A DNA stretch of 50,000 bases, taken from NCBI GenBank assembly GCA_903813345.2, contig CAIIXF020000016.1:1-50000 (forward strand). The letters run 5' to 3'. The stretch comes from Owenia fusiformis. Lineage: Eukaryota > Annelida > Polychaeta > Sabellida > Oweniidae. Below the pieces are notes generated by a model. The model was not told the origin of the DNA and did no database searches. It worked only from the letters and a program-made list of their open reading frames with translations. Positions 33,733 to 43,877 of the stretch are shown here, one piece after another (position 1 is the stretch's first letter; every line of letters begins with the position of its first letter). A program made the position numbers and the translations under genes.

Positions 33733-35085
33733 TTTATTTATTCTTCCTAAACCTTTTTCTCCTACTTCCAACTAGCTTTCAGCTAGCTACTACATAACCC
33801 TACTAGGGACCTAGGCTGAACTTGGCGGGAAAGGAATTTTTATCTAGGTCAAGGTCAAAGGTCAAAATCTAGGTCAAATCTAAGTTTTTTTTAAGTTTCT
33901 CAAATCCTGACACTACACTTCAATATTTTTGGCTGAATTTTTGCATACAGATAGATATTAGTATTCTATTAGTCTGAGCCTTTTGCCGTCTAGAGAAATT
34001 TTGCCTAGATTTTGAGATATTGAAGGTCAAAAAAAGGTCAAAAAAGGTCTTTTTTCAACTTGCTTCAAATTGACCAAATTTTTTTTTAAAACTCATCTAC
34101 AAATTCTCAGGATTCCAAATCTGACCTTACTTTTGACCTTTGACCTTTGGTTGACCTTCAGTGACCTCCGAAAGGTCAAAAAAGTTGATTTTTCAAATCG
34201 ATTTTCTGGATTCAAATTTAGGTATATTTATTCACAAGAGACCTCCTGAGGTCTAAAAAAGTAAAATTTGCAAGGTCAAAGGTCAAGGTCATCAAACGAA
34301 ATCACAAACTGTGTTTTCTAAGTTTCTCAAAATTGGAGACTACAAATCAATTTTTTTTACTGAAAGTCAGAATATATATTCATCTAAAGGTTCTACACAT
34401 ATTAGCAATTGACAATTTATTAAAATTTTGCTCCAGTTTTGAGATATTAGAACTCAAAAACTGAAAAAAGGTCAAATTTCGAAATTTTTGAAGGTCAAAT
34501 TTCAACTTGCTCTAAATTGACCAAACTTTTTTTTAAAATGCATCTACAAGATCTCAGGAACTCAAATCTGACCTTAGTTTTGACCTTTGACCTTTACTTG
34601 ACCTTCAGTGACCTTCGAAAGGTAAAAAAAGTTGATTTTTCAAATTGATTTTCTGGATTCAAATTAAAGTTTATTCAATCAGAAAAGATATATTGAGGTC
34701 TAAAAAAGTAAAATTTTCAAGGTCAAAGGTCAAGGTCATCAAACAAGATCACAAACTGTTTTTTCTAAGTTTCTCAGATTTCGTCCTCATACTTCATTAT
34801 TTCTTGCGATGAATTAAAATGTAACTAGATATTAGCATTCTCTACAAATTGCTCACTATATGTACGCGTTAATTTTTTACCGTTTTTGAGATATTTGACG
34901 TCAAAAATCGGCAAAAATCGGTCATTTTTCAACTTGCTTCAAATAAACCAGATTTTTTTTTAAAAATCATCTACAAGATCTCAGGAACTCAAAAATGTCC
35001 TTACTTTTGACCTCCGATATTTGATTGACCTTCGGTGACCTTTGACCTGCTGAACTCCAAAAGGTCAAAAGGTCGGGGCCTCCTT

Positions 35086-35103
35086 AAGATTGCTTGCAAT
35101 CTT
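35086..35103. repeat. R2 5' hairpin in array unit 1
   Basis: AAGATTGCTTGCAATCTT. The same occurs at 36553-36570, 38020-38037 and 39409-39426. Confidence 0.9.
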
Positions 35104-35163
35104 CGATTTCTAGTTATTATTATTAGGAGGCCCCAACGGGGGGCCTCCTATTAATTTTATAGA

Positions 35164-35198
<35 letters not shown>

Positions 35199-36634
35199 TT
35201 TATTTATTCTTCCTAAACCTTTTTCTCCTACTTCCAACTAGCTTTCAGCTAGCTACTACATAACCCTACTAGGGACCTAGGCTGAACTTGGCGGGAAAGG
35301 AATTTTTATCTAGGTCAAGGTCAAAGGTCAAAATCTAGGTCAAATCTAAGTTTTTTTTAAGTTTCTCAAATCCTGACACTACACTTCAATATTTTTGGCT
35401 GAATTTTTGCATACAGATAGATATTAGTATTCTATTAGTCTGAGCCTTTTGCCGTCTAGAGAAATTTTGCCTAGATTTTGAGATATTGAAGGTCAAAAAA
35501 AGGTCAAAAAAGGTCTTTTTTCAACTTGCTTCAAATTGACCAAATTTTTTTTTTAAAACTCATCTACAAATTCTCAGGATTCCAAATCTGACCTTACTTT
35601 TGACCTTTGACCTTTGGTTGACCTTCAGTGACCTCCGAAAGGTCAAAAAAGTTGATTTTTCAAATCGATTTTCTGGATTCAAATTTAGGTATATTTATTC
35701 ACAAGAGACCTCCTGAGGTCTAAAAAAGTAAAATTTGCAAGGTCAAAGGTCAAGGTCATCAAACGAAATCACAAACTGTGTTTTCTAAGTTTCTCAAAAT
35801 TGGAGACTACAAATCAATTTTTTTTACTGAAAGTCAGAATATATATTCATCTAAAGGTTCTACACATATTAGCAATTGACAATTTATTAAAATTTTGCTC
35901 CAGTTTTGAGATATTAGAACTCAAAAACTGAAAAAAGGTCAAATTTCGAAATTTTTGAAGGTCAAATTTCAACTTGCTCTAAATTGACCAAACTTTTTTT
36001 TAAAATGCATCTACAAGATCTCAGGAACTCAAATCTGACCTTAGTTTTGACCTTTGACCTTTACTTGACCTTCAGTGACCTTCGAAAGGTAAAAAAAGTT
36101 GATTTTTCAAATTGATTTTCTGGATTCAAATTAAAGTTTATTCAATCAGAAAAGATATATTGAGGTCTAAAAAAGTAAAATTTTCAAGGTCAAAGGTCAA
36201 GGTCATCAAACAAGATCACAAACTGTTTTTTCTAAGTTTCTCAGATTTCGTCCTCATACTTCATTATTTCTTGCGATGAATTAAAATGTAACTAGATATT
36301 AGCATTCTCTACAAATTGCTCACTATATGTACGCGTTAATTTTTTACCGTTTTTGAGATATTTGACGTCAAAAATCGGCAAAAATCGGTCATTTTTCAAC
36401 TTGCTTCAAATAAACCAGATTTTTTTTTAAAAATCATCTACAAGATCTCAGGAACTCAAAAATGTCCTTACTTTTGACCTCCGATATTTGATTGACCTTC
36501 GGTGACCTTTGACCTGCTGAACTCCAAAAGGTCAAAAGGTCGGGGCCTCCTTAAGATTGCTTGCAATCTTCGATTTCTAGTTATTCTTTATTATTAGGAG
36601 GCCCCAACGGGGGGCCTCCTATTAATTTTATAGA

Positions 36635-36666
<32 letters not shown>

Positions 36667-39442
36667 TTTATTTATTCTTCCTAAACCTTTTTCTCCTACT
36701 TCCAACTAGCTTTCAGCTAGCTACTACATAACCCTACTAGGGACCTAGGCTGAACTTGGCGGGAAAGGAATTTTTATCTAGGTCAAGGTCAAAGGTCAAA
36801 ATCTAGGTCAAATCTAAGTTTTTTTTAAGTTTCTCAAATCCTGACACTACACTTCAATATTTTTGGCTGAATTTTTGCATACAGATAGATATTAGTATTC
36901 TATTAGTCTGAGCCTTTTGCCGTCTAGAGAAATTTTGCCTAGATTTTGAGATATTGAAGGTCAAAAAAAGGTCAAAAAAGGTCTTTTTTCAACTTGCTTC
37001 AAATTGACCAAATTTTTTTTTAAAACTCATCTACAAATTCTCAGGATTCCAAATCTGACCTTACTTTTGACCTTTGACCTTTGGTTGACCTTCAGTGACC
37101 TCCGAAAGGTCAAAAAAGTTGATTTTTCAAATCGATTTTCTGGATTCAAATTTAGGTATATTTATTCACAAGAGACCTCCTGAGGTCTAAAAAAGTAAAA
37201 TTTGCAAGGTCAAAGGTCAAGGTCATCAAACGAAATCACAAACTGTGTTTTCTAAGTTTCTCAAAATTGGAGACTACAAATCAATTTTTTTTACTGAAAG
37301 TCAGAATATATATTCATCTAAAGGTTCTACACATATTAGCAATTGACAATTTATTAAAATTTTGCTCCAGTTTTGAGATATTAGAACTCAAAAACTGAAA
37401 AAAGGTCAAATTTCGAAATTTTTGAAGGTCAAATTTCAACTTGCTCTAAATTGACCAAACTTTTTTTTAAAATGCATCTACAAGATCTCAGGAACTCAAA
37501 TCTGACCTTAGTTTTGACCTTTGACCTTTACTTGACCTTCAGTGACCTTCGAAAGGTAAAAAAAGTTGATTTTTCAAATTGATTTTCTGGATTCAAATTA
37601 AAGTTTATTCAATCAGAAAAGATATATTGAGGTCTAAAAAAGTAAAATTTTCAAGGTCAAAGGTCAAGGTCATCAAACAAGATCACAAACTGTTTTTTCT
37701 AAGTTTCTCAGATTTCGTCCTCATACTTCATTATTTCTTGCGATGAATTAAAATGTAACTAGATATTAGCATTCTCTACAAATTGCTCACTATATGTACG
37801 CGTTAATTTTTTACCGTTTTTGAGATATTTGACGTCAAAAATCGGCAAAAATCGGTCATTTTTCAACTTGCTTCAAATAAACCAGATTTTTTTTTAAAAA
37901 TCATCTACAAGATCTCAGGAACTCAAAAATGTCCTTACTTTTGACCTCCGATATTTGATTGACCTTCGGTGACCTTTGACCTGCTGAACTCCAAAAGGTC
38001 AAAAGGTCGGGGCCTCCTTAAGATTGCTTGCAATCTTCGATTTCTAGTTATTCTTTATTTATTCTTCCTAAACCTTTTTCTCCTACTTCCAACTAGCTTT
38101 CAGCTAGCTACTACATAACCCTACTAGGGACCTAGGCTGAACTTGGCGGGAAAGGAATTTTTATCTAGGTCAAGGTCAAAGGTCAAAATCTAGGTCAAAT
38201 CTAAGTTTTTTTTAAGTTTCTCAAATCCTGACACTACACTTCAATATTTTTGGCTGAATTTTTGCATACAGATAGATATTAGTATTCTATTAGTCTGAGC
38301 CTTTTGCCGTCTAGAGAAATTTTGCCTAGATTTTGAGATATTGAAGGTAAAAAAAAGGTCAAAAAAGGTCTTTTTTCAACTTGCTTCAAATTGACCAAAT
38401 TTTTTTTTAAAACTCATCTACAAATTCTCAGGATTCCAAATCTGACCTTACTTTTGACCTTTGACCTTTGGTTGACCTTCAGTGACCTCCGAAAGGTCAA
38501 AAAAGTTGATTTTTCAAATCGATTTTCTGGATTCAAATTTAGGTATATTTATTCACAAGAGACCTCCTGAGGTCTAAAAAAGTAAAATTTGCAAGGTCAA
38601 AGGTCAAGGTCATCAAACGAAATCACAAACTGTGTTTTCTAAGTTTCTCAAAATTGGAGACTACAAATCAATTTTTTTTACTGAAAGTCAGAATATATAT
38701 TCATCTAAAGGTTCTACACATATTAGCAATTGACAATTTATTAAAATTTTGCTCCAGTTTTGAGATATTAGAACTCAAAAACTGAAAAAAGGTCAAATTT
38801 CGAAATTTTTGAAGGTCAAATTTCAACTTGCTCTAAATTGACTAAACTTTTTTTTAAAATGCATCTACAAGATCTCAGGAACTCAAATCTGACCTTAGTT
38901 TTGACCTTTGACCTTTACTTGACCTTCAGTGACCTTCGAAAGGTAAAAAAAGTTGATTTTTCAAATTGATTTTCTGGATTCAAATTAAAGTTTATTCAAT
39001 CAGAAAAGATATATTGAGGTCTAAAAAAGTAAAATTTTCAAGGTCAAAGGTCAAGGTCATCAAACAAGATCACAAACTGTTTTTTCTAAGTTTCTCAGAT
39101 TTCGTCCTCATACTTCATTATTTCTTGCGATGAATTAAAATGTAACTAGATATTAGCATTCTCTACAAATTGCTCAGTATATATGTACGCGTTAATTTTT
39201 TACCGTTTTTGAGATATTTGACGTCAAAAATCGGCAAAAATCGGTCATTTTTCAACTTGCTTCAAATAAACCAGATTTTTTTTTCAAAATCATCTACAAG
39301 ATCTCAGGAACTCAAAAATGTCCTTACTTTTGACCTCCGACCTTTGATTGACCTTCGGTGACCTTCGACCTGCTGAACTCCAAAAGGTCAAAAGGTCGGG
39401 GCCTCCTTAAGATTGCTTGCAATCTTCGATTTCTAGTTATTC

Positions 39443-39508
39443 TTTGAGCCTAGGATCCTACTACAAAACGATCTGGCCAATATCTGTGGATCTAGTCTAC
39501 TACTTTTT
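39443..39508. repeat. Right inverted flank of the R2 array
   Basis: GAGCCTAGGATCCTACTACAAAACGATCTGGCC..GATCTAGTCT mirrors 33589-33657. It overlaps the outermost bases of the following element (CTAGTCTACTAC). Confidence 0.75.
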
Positions 39509-40159
39509 TCAAGGCCTGACTGCGTCGCTAACATGCTAAATATAAGAGTTAGCTGACGTTTGGGAGTCTGACTTACCTTCTAAAGGTTAGAACCCGAATC
39601 TTAATGAAACCATATCACCTTTGTTCCGTCAACCATGGAGCATTTGCCACAACATCCAAGAGGTAAATCATGGACCGAGAAAATGAATGATTTCCTTGTA
39701 AGTTCCGGAAGTTTGAATACGAAAAATTACCGAACATATATGAAAACCGAATATTTGTTCGTTGTTTTCACGATTTACAGGTTCGTATGTTCTTCAATGT
39801 TTTGGTCTAAATTATGAAGCATCGCCAACAGGTCTTACTCTATTAATCGACTAATACAGCAGACGGCTCATATTTCTACGTAGCATTTCGTTCAGACAAA
39901 TAGTGGGACTGTAGATCACGCAGTTTCGTTCGTTGCGTACTTCACTCGAAATTGGTAATTTTATATTGGCTACTTCACTTAGCTTGGCGGATGTAGAACA
40001 TTGCTTAATATTCTTTTAATTTTCACACCAGACATGCTTGGTTGACACGTCAACAAAGTAAAGTTCAAGGGTCAATGCGTTATTTCGTGATAACTACAAC
40101 GCCTTCCGGAAAGTCAGGTTATAATGAAAACACGCGCTACGCGCTAACGCGCTAGCGCA

Positions 40160-40880
40160 CTAACGCACTGTTCAGAATGATCGTTCCCACAGGCCCGGGA
40201 ACATGTATAAAACTCGAGTGAGTGAAGAGATTAGGTGGCGCATCAGAAAGCAGAAGTATGAAGAAGCCCAATGTTTGATCGTTACGTTAACTGTGCAAAG
40301 ATTATCGATTGTCAGTGTGTTTTATCTGATTTAAAAGGAAGATAAATAGAAAGTAGCACCTTACAAGATGAATGGTCGCAGATATGCGAATATGCTCCCT
40401 ATTTCATTTTCATTGCATTATTTGGGTCCATCCATCGGCGAGAAAAATCCCGTTTCGAAATCTGAGCCGGGGGCCCAACTTCTCCTATTTGTCGCATGTT
40501 ACCTCTTAATATCAAGTCATGGATGTTTTATATATCTTTACTCTTTGTATTTGAAGTTATTTCTCTCATGACTTACCAAACGGTGGGATAATTCAGGCGT
40601 CGCATTTATATTTTTCCATTTTTCTTTTCATGCCCTGTTACACTCTTTCGCTTTCATGGGGGGGGGTGTATAGGGTTATCGTATAAGAGGAGGGTGAAAA
40701 TCTATTGTGTATGACTGCATAAGAGGGGGCAACATTTATCGTATATGGCATCGTATAAGTTAAATAAACATATGTTTTAAAAGAATTAAAGAAGCCTATT
40801 ATGAAATTTAAAGTACAGTTTGAACGAATACTGCAGATCCAGCTTATCCCCATAAATTTGGGATTTCAATACACAAGTAG
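40160..40880. other. Element interior, no supported gene
   Basis: CGCGCTAACGC repeats continue from the terminal repeat to about 40170. A TATAAAA string lies near 40206, followed by a 67-codon frame at 40368-40571 without recognisable domains. Nothing further is supported. Confidence 0.4.
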
Positions 40881-40892
40881 TTGTGGGGGCTT

Positions 40893-41072
40893 GTGCCCGT
40901 AGCCAGCTTTTACCAGGAGGGGAAGCCTTTTTCCAGGGGAAGCTTTTTCACAATTTTGGCTAATAATCATGAAAAAATTCTCAGAATGGTGAGAAACTGC
41001 ATGATTTTGAAAGAATCTCTGGCCAGAGGGGGAGCTCCGCTCCCCAGCTCCCCCTCTGGCTACGGGCCTGGT
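40893..41072. mobile_element. MITE related to the CAGGCCCGTAGCCAG family
   Basis: GCCCGTAGCCAGC at the left and CTCTGGCTACGGGCCTGG at the right form inverted ends. TTGTGGGGG occurs beside both (40881-40889, 41072-41080). The interior shares TCAGAATGGTGA and AACTGCATGATTTTGAAAGAA with the element at 48458-48652. Confidence 0.75.
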
Positions 41073-41080
41073 TGTGGGGG

Positions 41081-42100
41081 TGATTTGAAAAATCAGTCCC
41101 ACAGGACAGGACAGTAACCAGGATTTCCCAGGGGGGGGGCACTTTTTCAAAAAAAAATCCAAAGTCACCCTCCGAACCCCCCTGGCTTCGGGGCTGTGTA
41201 CTGCCTATTTGCCGTATGATTATACATTTGGTACTTCGTGGATTCTTGCATTATGTTATTTCCTTCTGAATATTATCCAAACTTTTCTCAACGGTAATTT
41301 CAAAATTATCGTACAGATTATTTACCCGAGCTTTTTGTAAAATATAGTACTACAGGGAGATGTGAAAAATATTGCATACACTGTATGTTATACATGTAAA
41401 AGGGGTGAAAATGCTGTAAATGGTATAAGACTGAGGGGCTAGTGAAAAATAGTGTATATGGATTTCCAAGACCCCTATAAACCCCCCTTTCATGTTTGCT
41501 TTCGTTTTTCTCAATTTGATTTTAGATTTAAAAAGTTTTGAATTACGTCAGTCCCAGTGAATTGTATTGCCTATCAGGAATATTGTTGAAAACAGGATTG
41601 TATTTCATTTGGAATTAAAGTTTTAAATAAGAGACGATTTAAAAAGTAATGTAAACCTGACCAGCATGTTTTATCATTGTCCGGTAATTGGCCGTAAATA
41701 TTTATTAATTCTAAGTTACTCATGTTCTTTTAGGTCAAATACAGAGAAAAGTACACGTTTATTTAGTTTTGGAATTATTTCCTAAATTGAAGTCGAATTC
41801 TGTTTTTTAACGGTGTGAAGAACATCTTAATTGGTCTTATATTTTTAGAGAAATCGTAACTTGAAAAGTGTAATTTTCGAGAGGCTTTGTTTATTTCCTG
41901 CGGCCGCAAAGTTCACATCAAAGTCTGATTGACAGGTTAGCGGTGATTTATACAGTCTTTGAACTGTCAATGTTTTGACAAGTTCCCAGGGAGTCATAAC
42001 CCTAATTATACATGTCCCTGGGCCAAGGGTATAGACCAATCATAAACATGTGCTTAAAACATGCGCACACATCGTGGGGGAGGGATCATTTTCTATTAGC
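41081..42100. other. Element interior, no gene seen
   Basis: A further degenerate fragment of the same MITE family lies at 41110-41205 (CCCCCCTGGCTTCGGGGC). The remainder up to the right CGCG-rich end shows no supported frame or RNA gene. Confidence 0.4.
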
Positions 42101-42372
42101 GCATTGGCGCGTGGCGCGTTAGCGCGTAGCGCGTGTTTTCATTATAACCGGAAAGTCAACATTGATGAAAAATGAAAAAGTCGGAAAAGCATTTACACTA
42201 ATTTCTATCAAATGCTATGTTTATGCATCATCATCGACGCAACAAAGGTGATATGGTTTCATTAAGATTCGGGTTCTAACCTTTAGAAGGTAAGTCAGAC
42301 TCCCAAACGTCAGCTAACTCTTATATTTAATATGTTAGCGACGAAGTCAGGCCTTGCAAAAAGTAGTAGACT

Positions 42373-43018
42373 AGAGTCAATACGTCCAAATCCAAACAGG
42401 GGGGTAAACACGAACGGGTTCCAAACAATGGCAAGCAAATCATTGAATTGAATAATATTACCTCTACTACCTCTACATAATATTTGTAGCCTAAAAGATA
42501 CCATATAATGATGTATAACAACAATCTAACAATAAAATAATCAATTATAATGATTTAGGTGTTCGGAATTACCCCCATGCTCGTGTTTGGAATTACCCCC
42601 ACAAACCATATACCTTTCAATCAATAGATGTCACTTATAAATTAATTAAATTTGGGTTTCTTGATATGCAGGGGTGACAGGATCCAGTATCATAAGTTCA
42701 GGGTATCATATAATGATATACCATCAATCTAACAAGTAAAACAATTAAATTTAAGTTTAGTGTTTGGAATTACCCCCATGTTAGTGTTCGGATTTACCCC
42801 CTAAAAATACTCCTGTTCGGAATTACCCCCCTAAAATACCTTGTAGTAAAAATGGTATAACCCAGATTTTTTTTACAATTTTTCGTAATTTTTTCGGCAA
42901 ATGCATTCTACAGTGTATAATACACATAATATATATAGAATCATACCATAGATGTGCAGTACAGCCAAGCTAACTACATTTTTTGATGGGGGTGTTTGGA
43001 AATAGACGTATTGACTCT
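42373..43018. mobile_element. Element Y: 14-bp inverted ends and internal GGAATTACCCCC repeats
   Basis: AGAGTCAATACGTC at 42373 is inverted at 43005-43018. ACT lies on both sides, a possible 3-bp duplication. The phrase GTGTTYGGAATTACCCCC is repeated at about 42559, 42583, 42760, 42785 (variant) and 42813, with half copies just inside both ends. The middle is AT-rich. A 3-bp duplication would fit PIF/Harbinger-type insertion, but that is inference. Confidence 0.65.
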
Positions 43019-43110
43019 ACTTTTCCCTTGGCCTATGGGAAAGACCTCATTTCCTGATATTGATTGTCGGGTTAACATCCGTCAACTATTTACAAAACTG
43101 AACAAAATAT

Positions 43111-43137
43111 TCAGTCTTTCTTACCTGTGATAAGTAT
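43111..43137 (+). repeat. 27-bp direct repeat, left copy
   Basis: TTCAGTCTTTCTTACCTGTG plus ATAAGTA recurs at 43487-43513, directly next to truncated element X copy 2. The two copies bracket the candidate exon at 43284. Confidence 0.8.
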
Positions 43138-43283
43138 TCAAGTGTTAATGCAGGTATCGTGTATATTTATTATTTTTTTGTTGGAGAAAATTTTCAAAGC
43201 TTTGAATATTTTAAAAATGGCGAAATCGCGCGTGATCTGGCCCCGTGATCACTTCGTGATCTCCTAGAAAGTAGAAAACAAAA

Positions 43284-43426
43284 ATGGTGTCCCGACGACC
43301 AGTGAGAGGCTCTGCAAAACGGGCTCGTGAGCTCTTCCAGAGAGGGTTTGGGGAAGATGGGGACGATGGTGTTATGTCTGCGAATGAGGAGGTTGGTATG
43401 GATAAGGAAATGATGGAAGAGGATCA
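43284..43426 (+). CDS. Possible first coding exon, unknown protein
   Basis: An ATG in good context (AAAATGG) opens a 47-codon stretch. It is rich in basic residues at the start (MVSRRPVRGSAKRARELFQR) and in acidic residues later (EDGDDG, MDKEMMEED). It ends at CA|GTAAGT, an excellent splice donor at 43427. If unspliced the frame stops two codons later. A short upstream frame (ATG at about 43217, 16 codons) lies in the leader, and local GC content is higher than in the surroundings. The basic-then-acidic N-terminus could suit a nuclear protein or a transposon-encoded factor, but I recognise no family. Downstream exons are not visible; the next sequence is element X copy 2 and the LINE. Confidence 0.4.
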
Positions 43427-43877
43427 GTAAGTTGGGTGAAATTCGTGACTGAATAGAGATTGACATTTTTTTCAGTTTTTGAAAAATTTCAGTCTTTCTT
43501 ACCTGTGATAAGTAATATAAGAGTTAGCTGACGTTTGGGAGTCTGACTTACCTTCTAAAGGTTAGAACCCGAATCTTAATGAAACCATATCACCTTTGTT
43601 GCGTCGATGAGTTTGACTTTCTTCCGGTTTGTATGCAGCCTTTTTCTTGCGCTCTTTCTTTTTCAACTTTTTCTCGTTTTTTCACTCTCCTCTGGGGTTA
43701 TCTGGTAGTTTATAGCAACAGTAAAGTATCAGGGCATACATTAACAGCTGGTATAAGTCATCTTGTGTCTGTTTGAGGAGAGAAAACAGCTTTGAGTGAA
43801 GAAAAATTTCCAACCACCATCTTGGATTCCCACTTCCGGTTTACTTCCGGTTCTCAAATGACACATAACAAATCCTG

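Larger units (their letters stand above)
33662..39436 (-). repeat. R2 tandem array, four units, minus orientation
   Basis: Units lie at 33662-35113, 35125-36580, 36596-38047 and 38048-39436, with periods of 1463, 1471 and 1387. By eye they are almost identical. Unit 4 carries the few differences I found (for example at 38348, 39176 and 39340) and lacks the AGGAGGCCCC hairpin and (ATT)n at its left. Read on the minus strand, each unit runs CTAGAAATCG, hairpin AAGATTGCAAGCAATCTT, AAGGAGGCCCCGACC, AGGTCA-rich body, TAGTTGGAAG-like tail, AATAAT tract, and hairpin AGGAGGCCCC/GGGGCCTCCT. Each unit has several AGGTCAAAGGTCA DR1 strings. There are no genes. Confidence 0.9.
40117..42149. mobile_element. 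Mutator-like element with 9-bp target duplication
   Basis: GGTTATAATGAAAACACGCG at 40117 continues CTACGCGCTAACGCGC and is exactly inverted at the right end (42114-42149), about 36 bp. GGAAAGTCA flanks both sides (40108-40116, 42150-42158). Copy 2 of element X shows a single CGAAAGTCA at the equivalent site (about 47572-47580), an empty site. Nine-base duplications are characteristic of Mutator-like transposases. No transposase is seen inside, so the copy is non-autonomous. The family name is inference from duplication length. Confidence 0.8.
39492..42374. mobile_element. Inverted-repeat element X, copy 1 (interrupted)
   Basis: CTAGTCTACTACTTTTTTCAAGGCC..CACCTTTGTTCCGTC (39492-39630) is mirrored with near identity at 42236-42374. 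Subterminal regions differ between the ends. Without the 2033-bp insertion at 40117-42149, the element would be about 0.84 kb and non-coding. Copy 2 (43514-48189) has the same order without that insertion. A 60-codon frame at 39635-39817 recurs on the minus strand in copy 2 (47869-48051) with two residue differences, simply because the DNA is shared. Confidence 0.85.

Noticed and set aside
12157-35113. Canonical Helitron 3' ends (hairpin, about 11 nt, then CTAG)
   Set aside because: At 12181-12195 and 35110-35125 the spacing fits CTRR ends. But at the outer edge of the array (33662) the hairpin is not followed by CTAG, and at the other edge CTAG stands without a hairpin. CTAG therefore belongs to the 5' end of the units.
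39635-39817. 60-codon frame that recurs at 47869-48051 on the minus strand
   Set aside because: Recurrence is explained by the two copies of element X. It is too short and lacks domain features.
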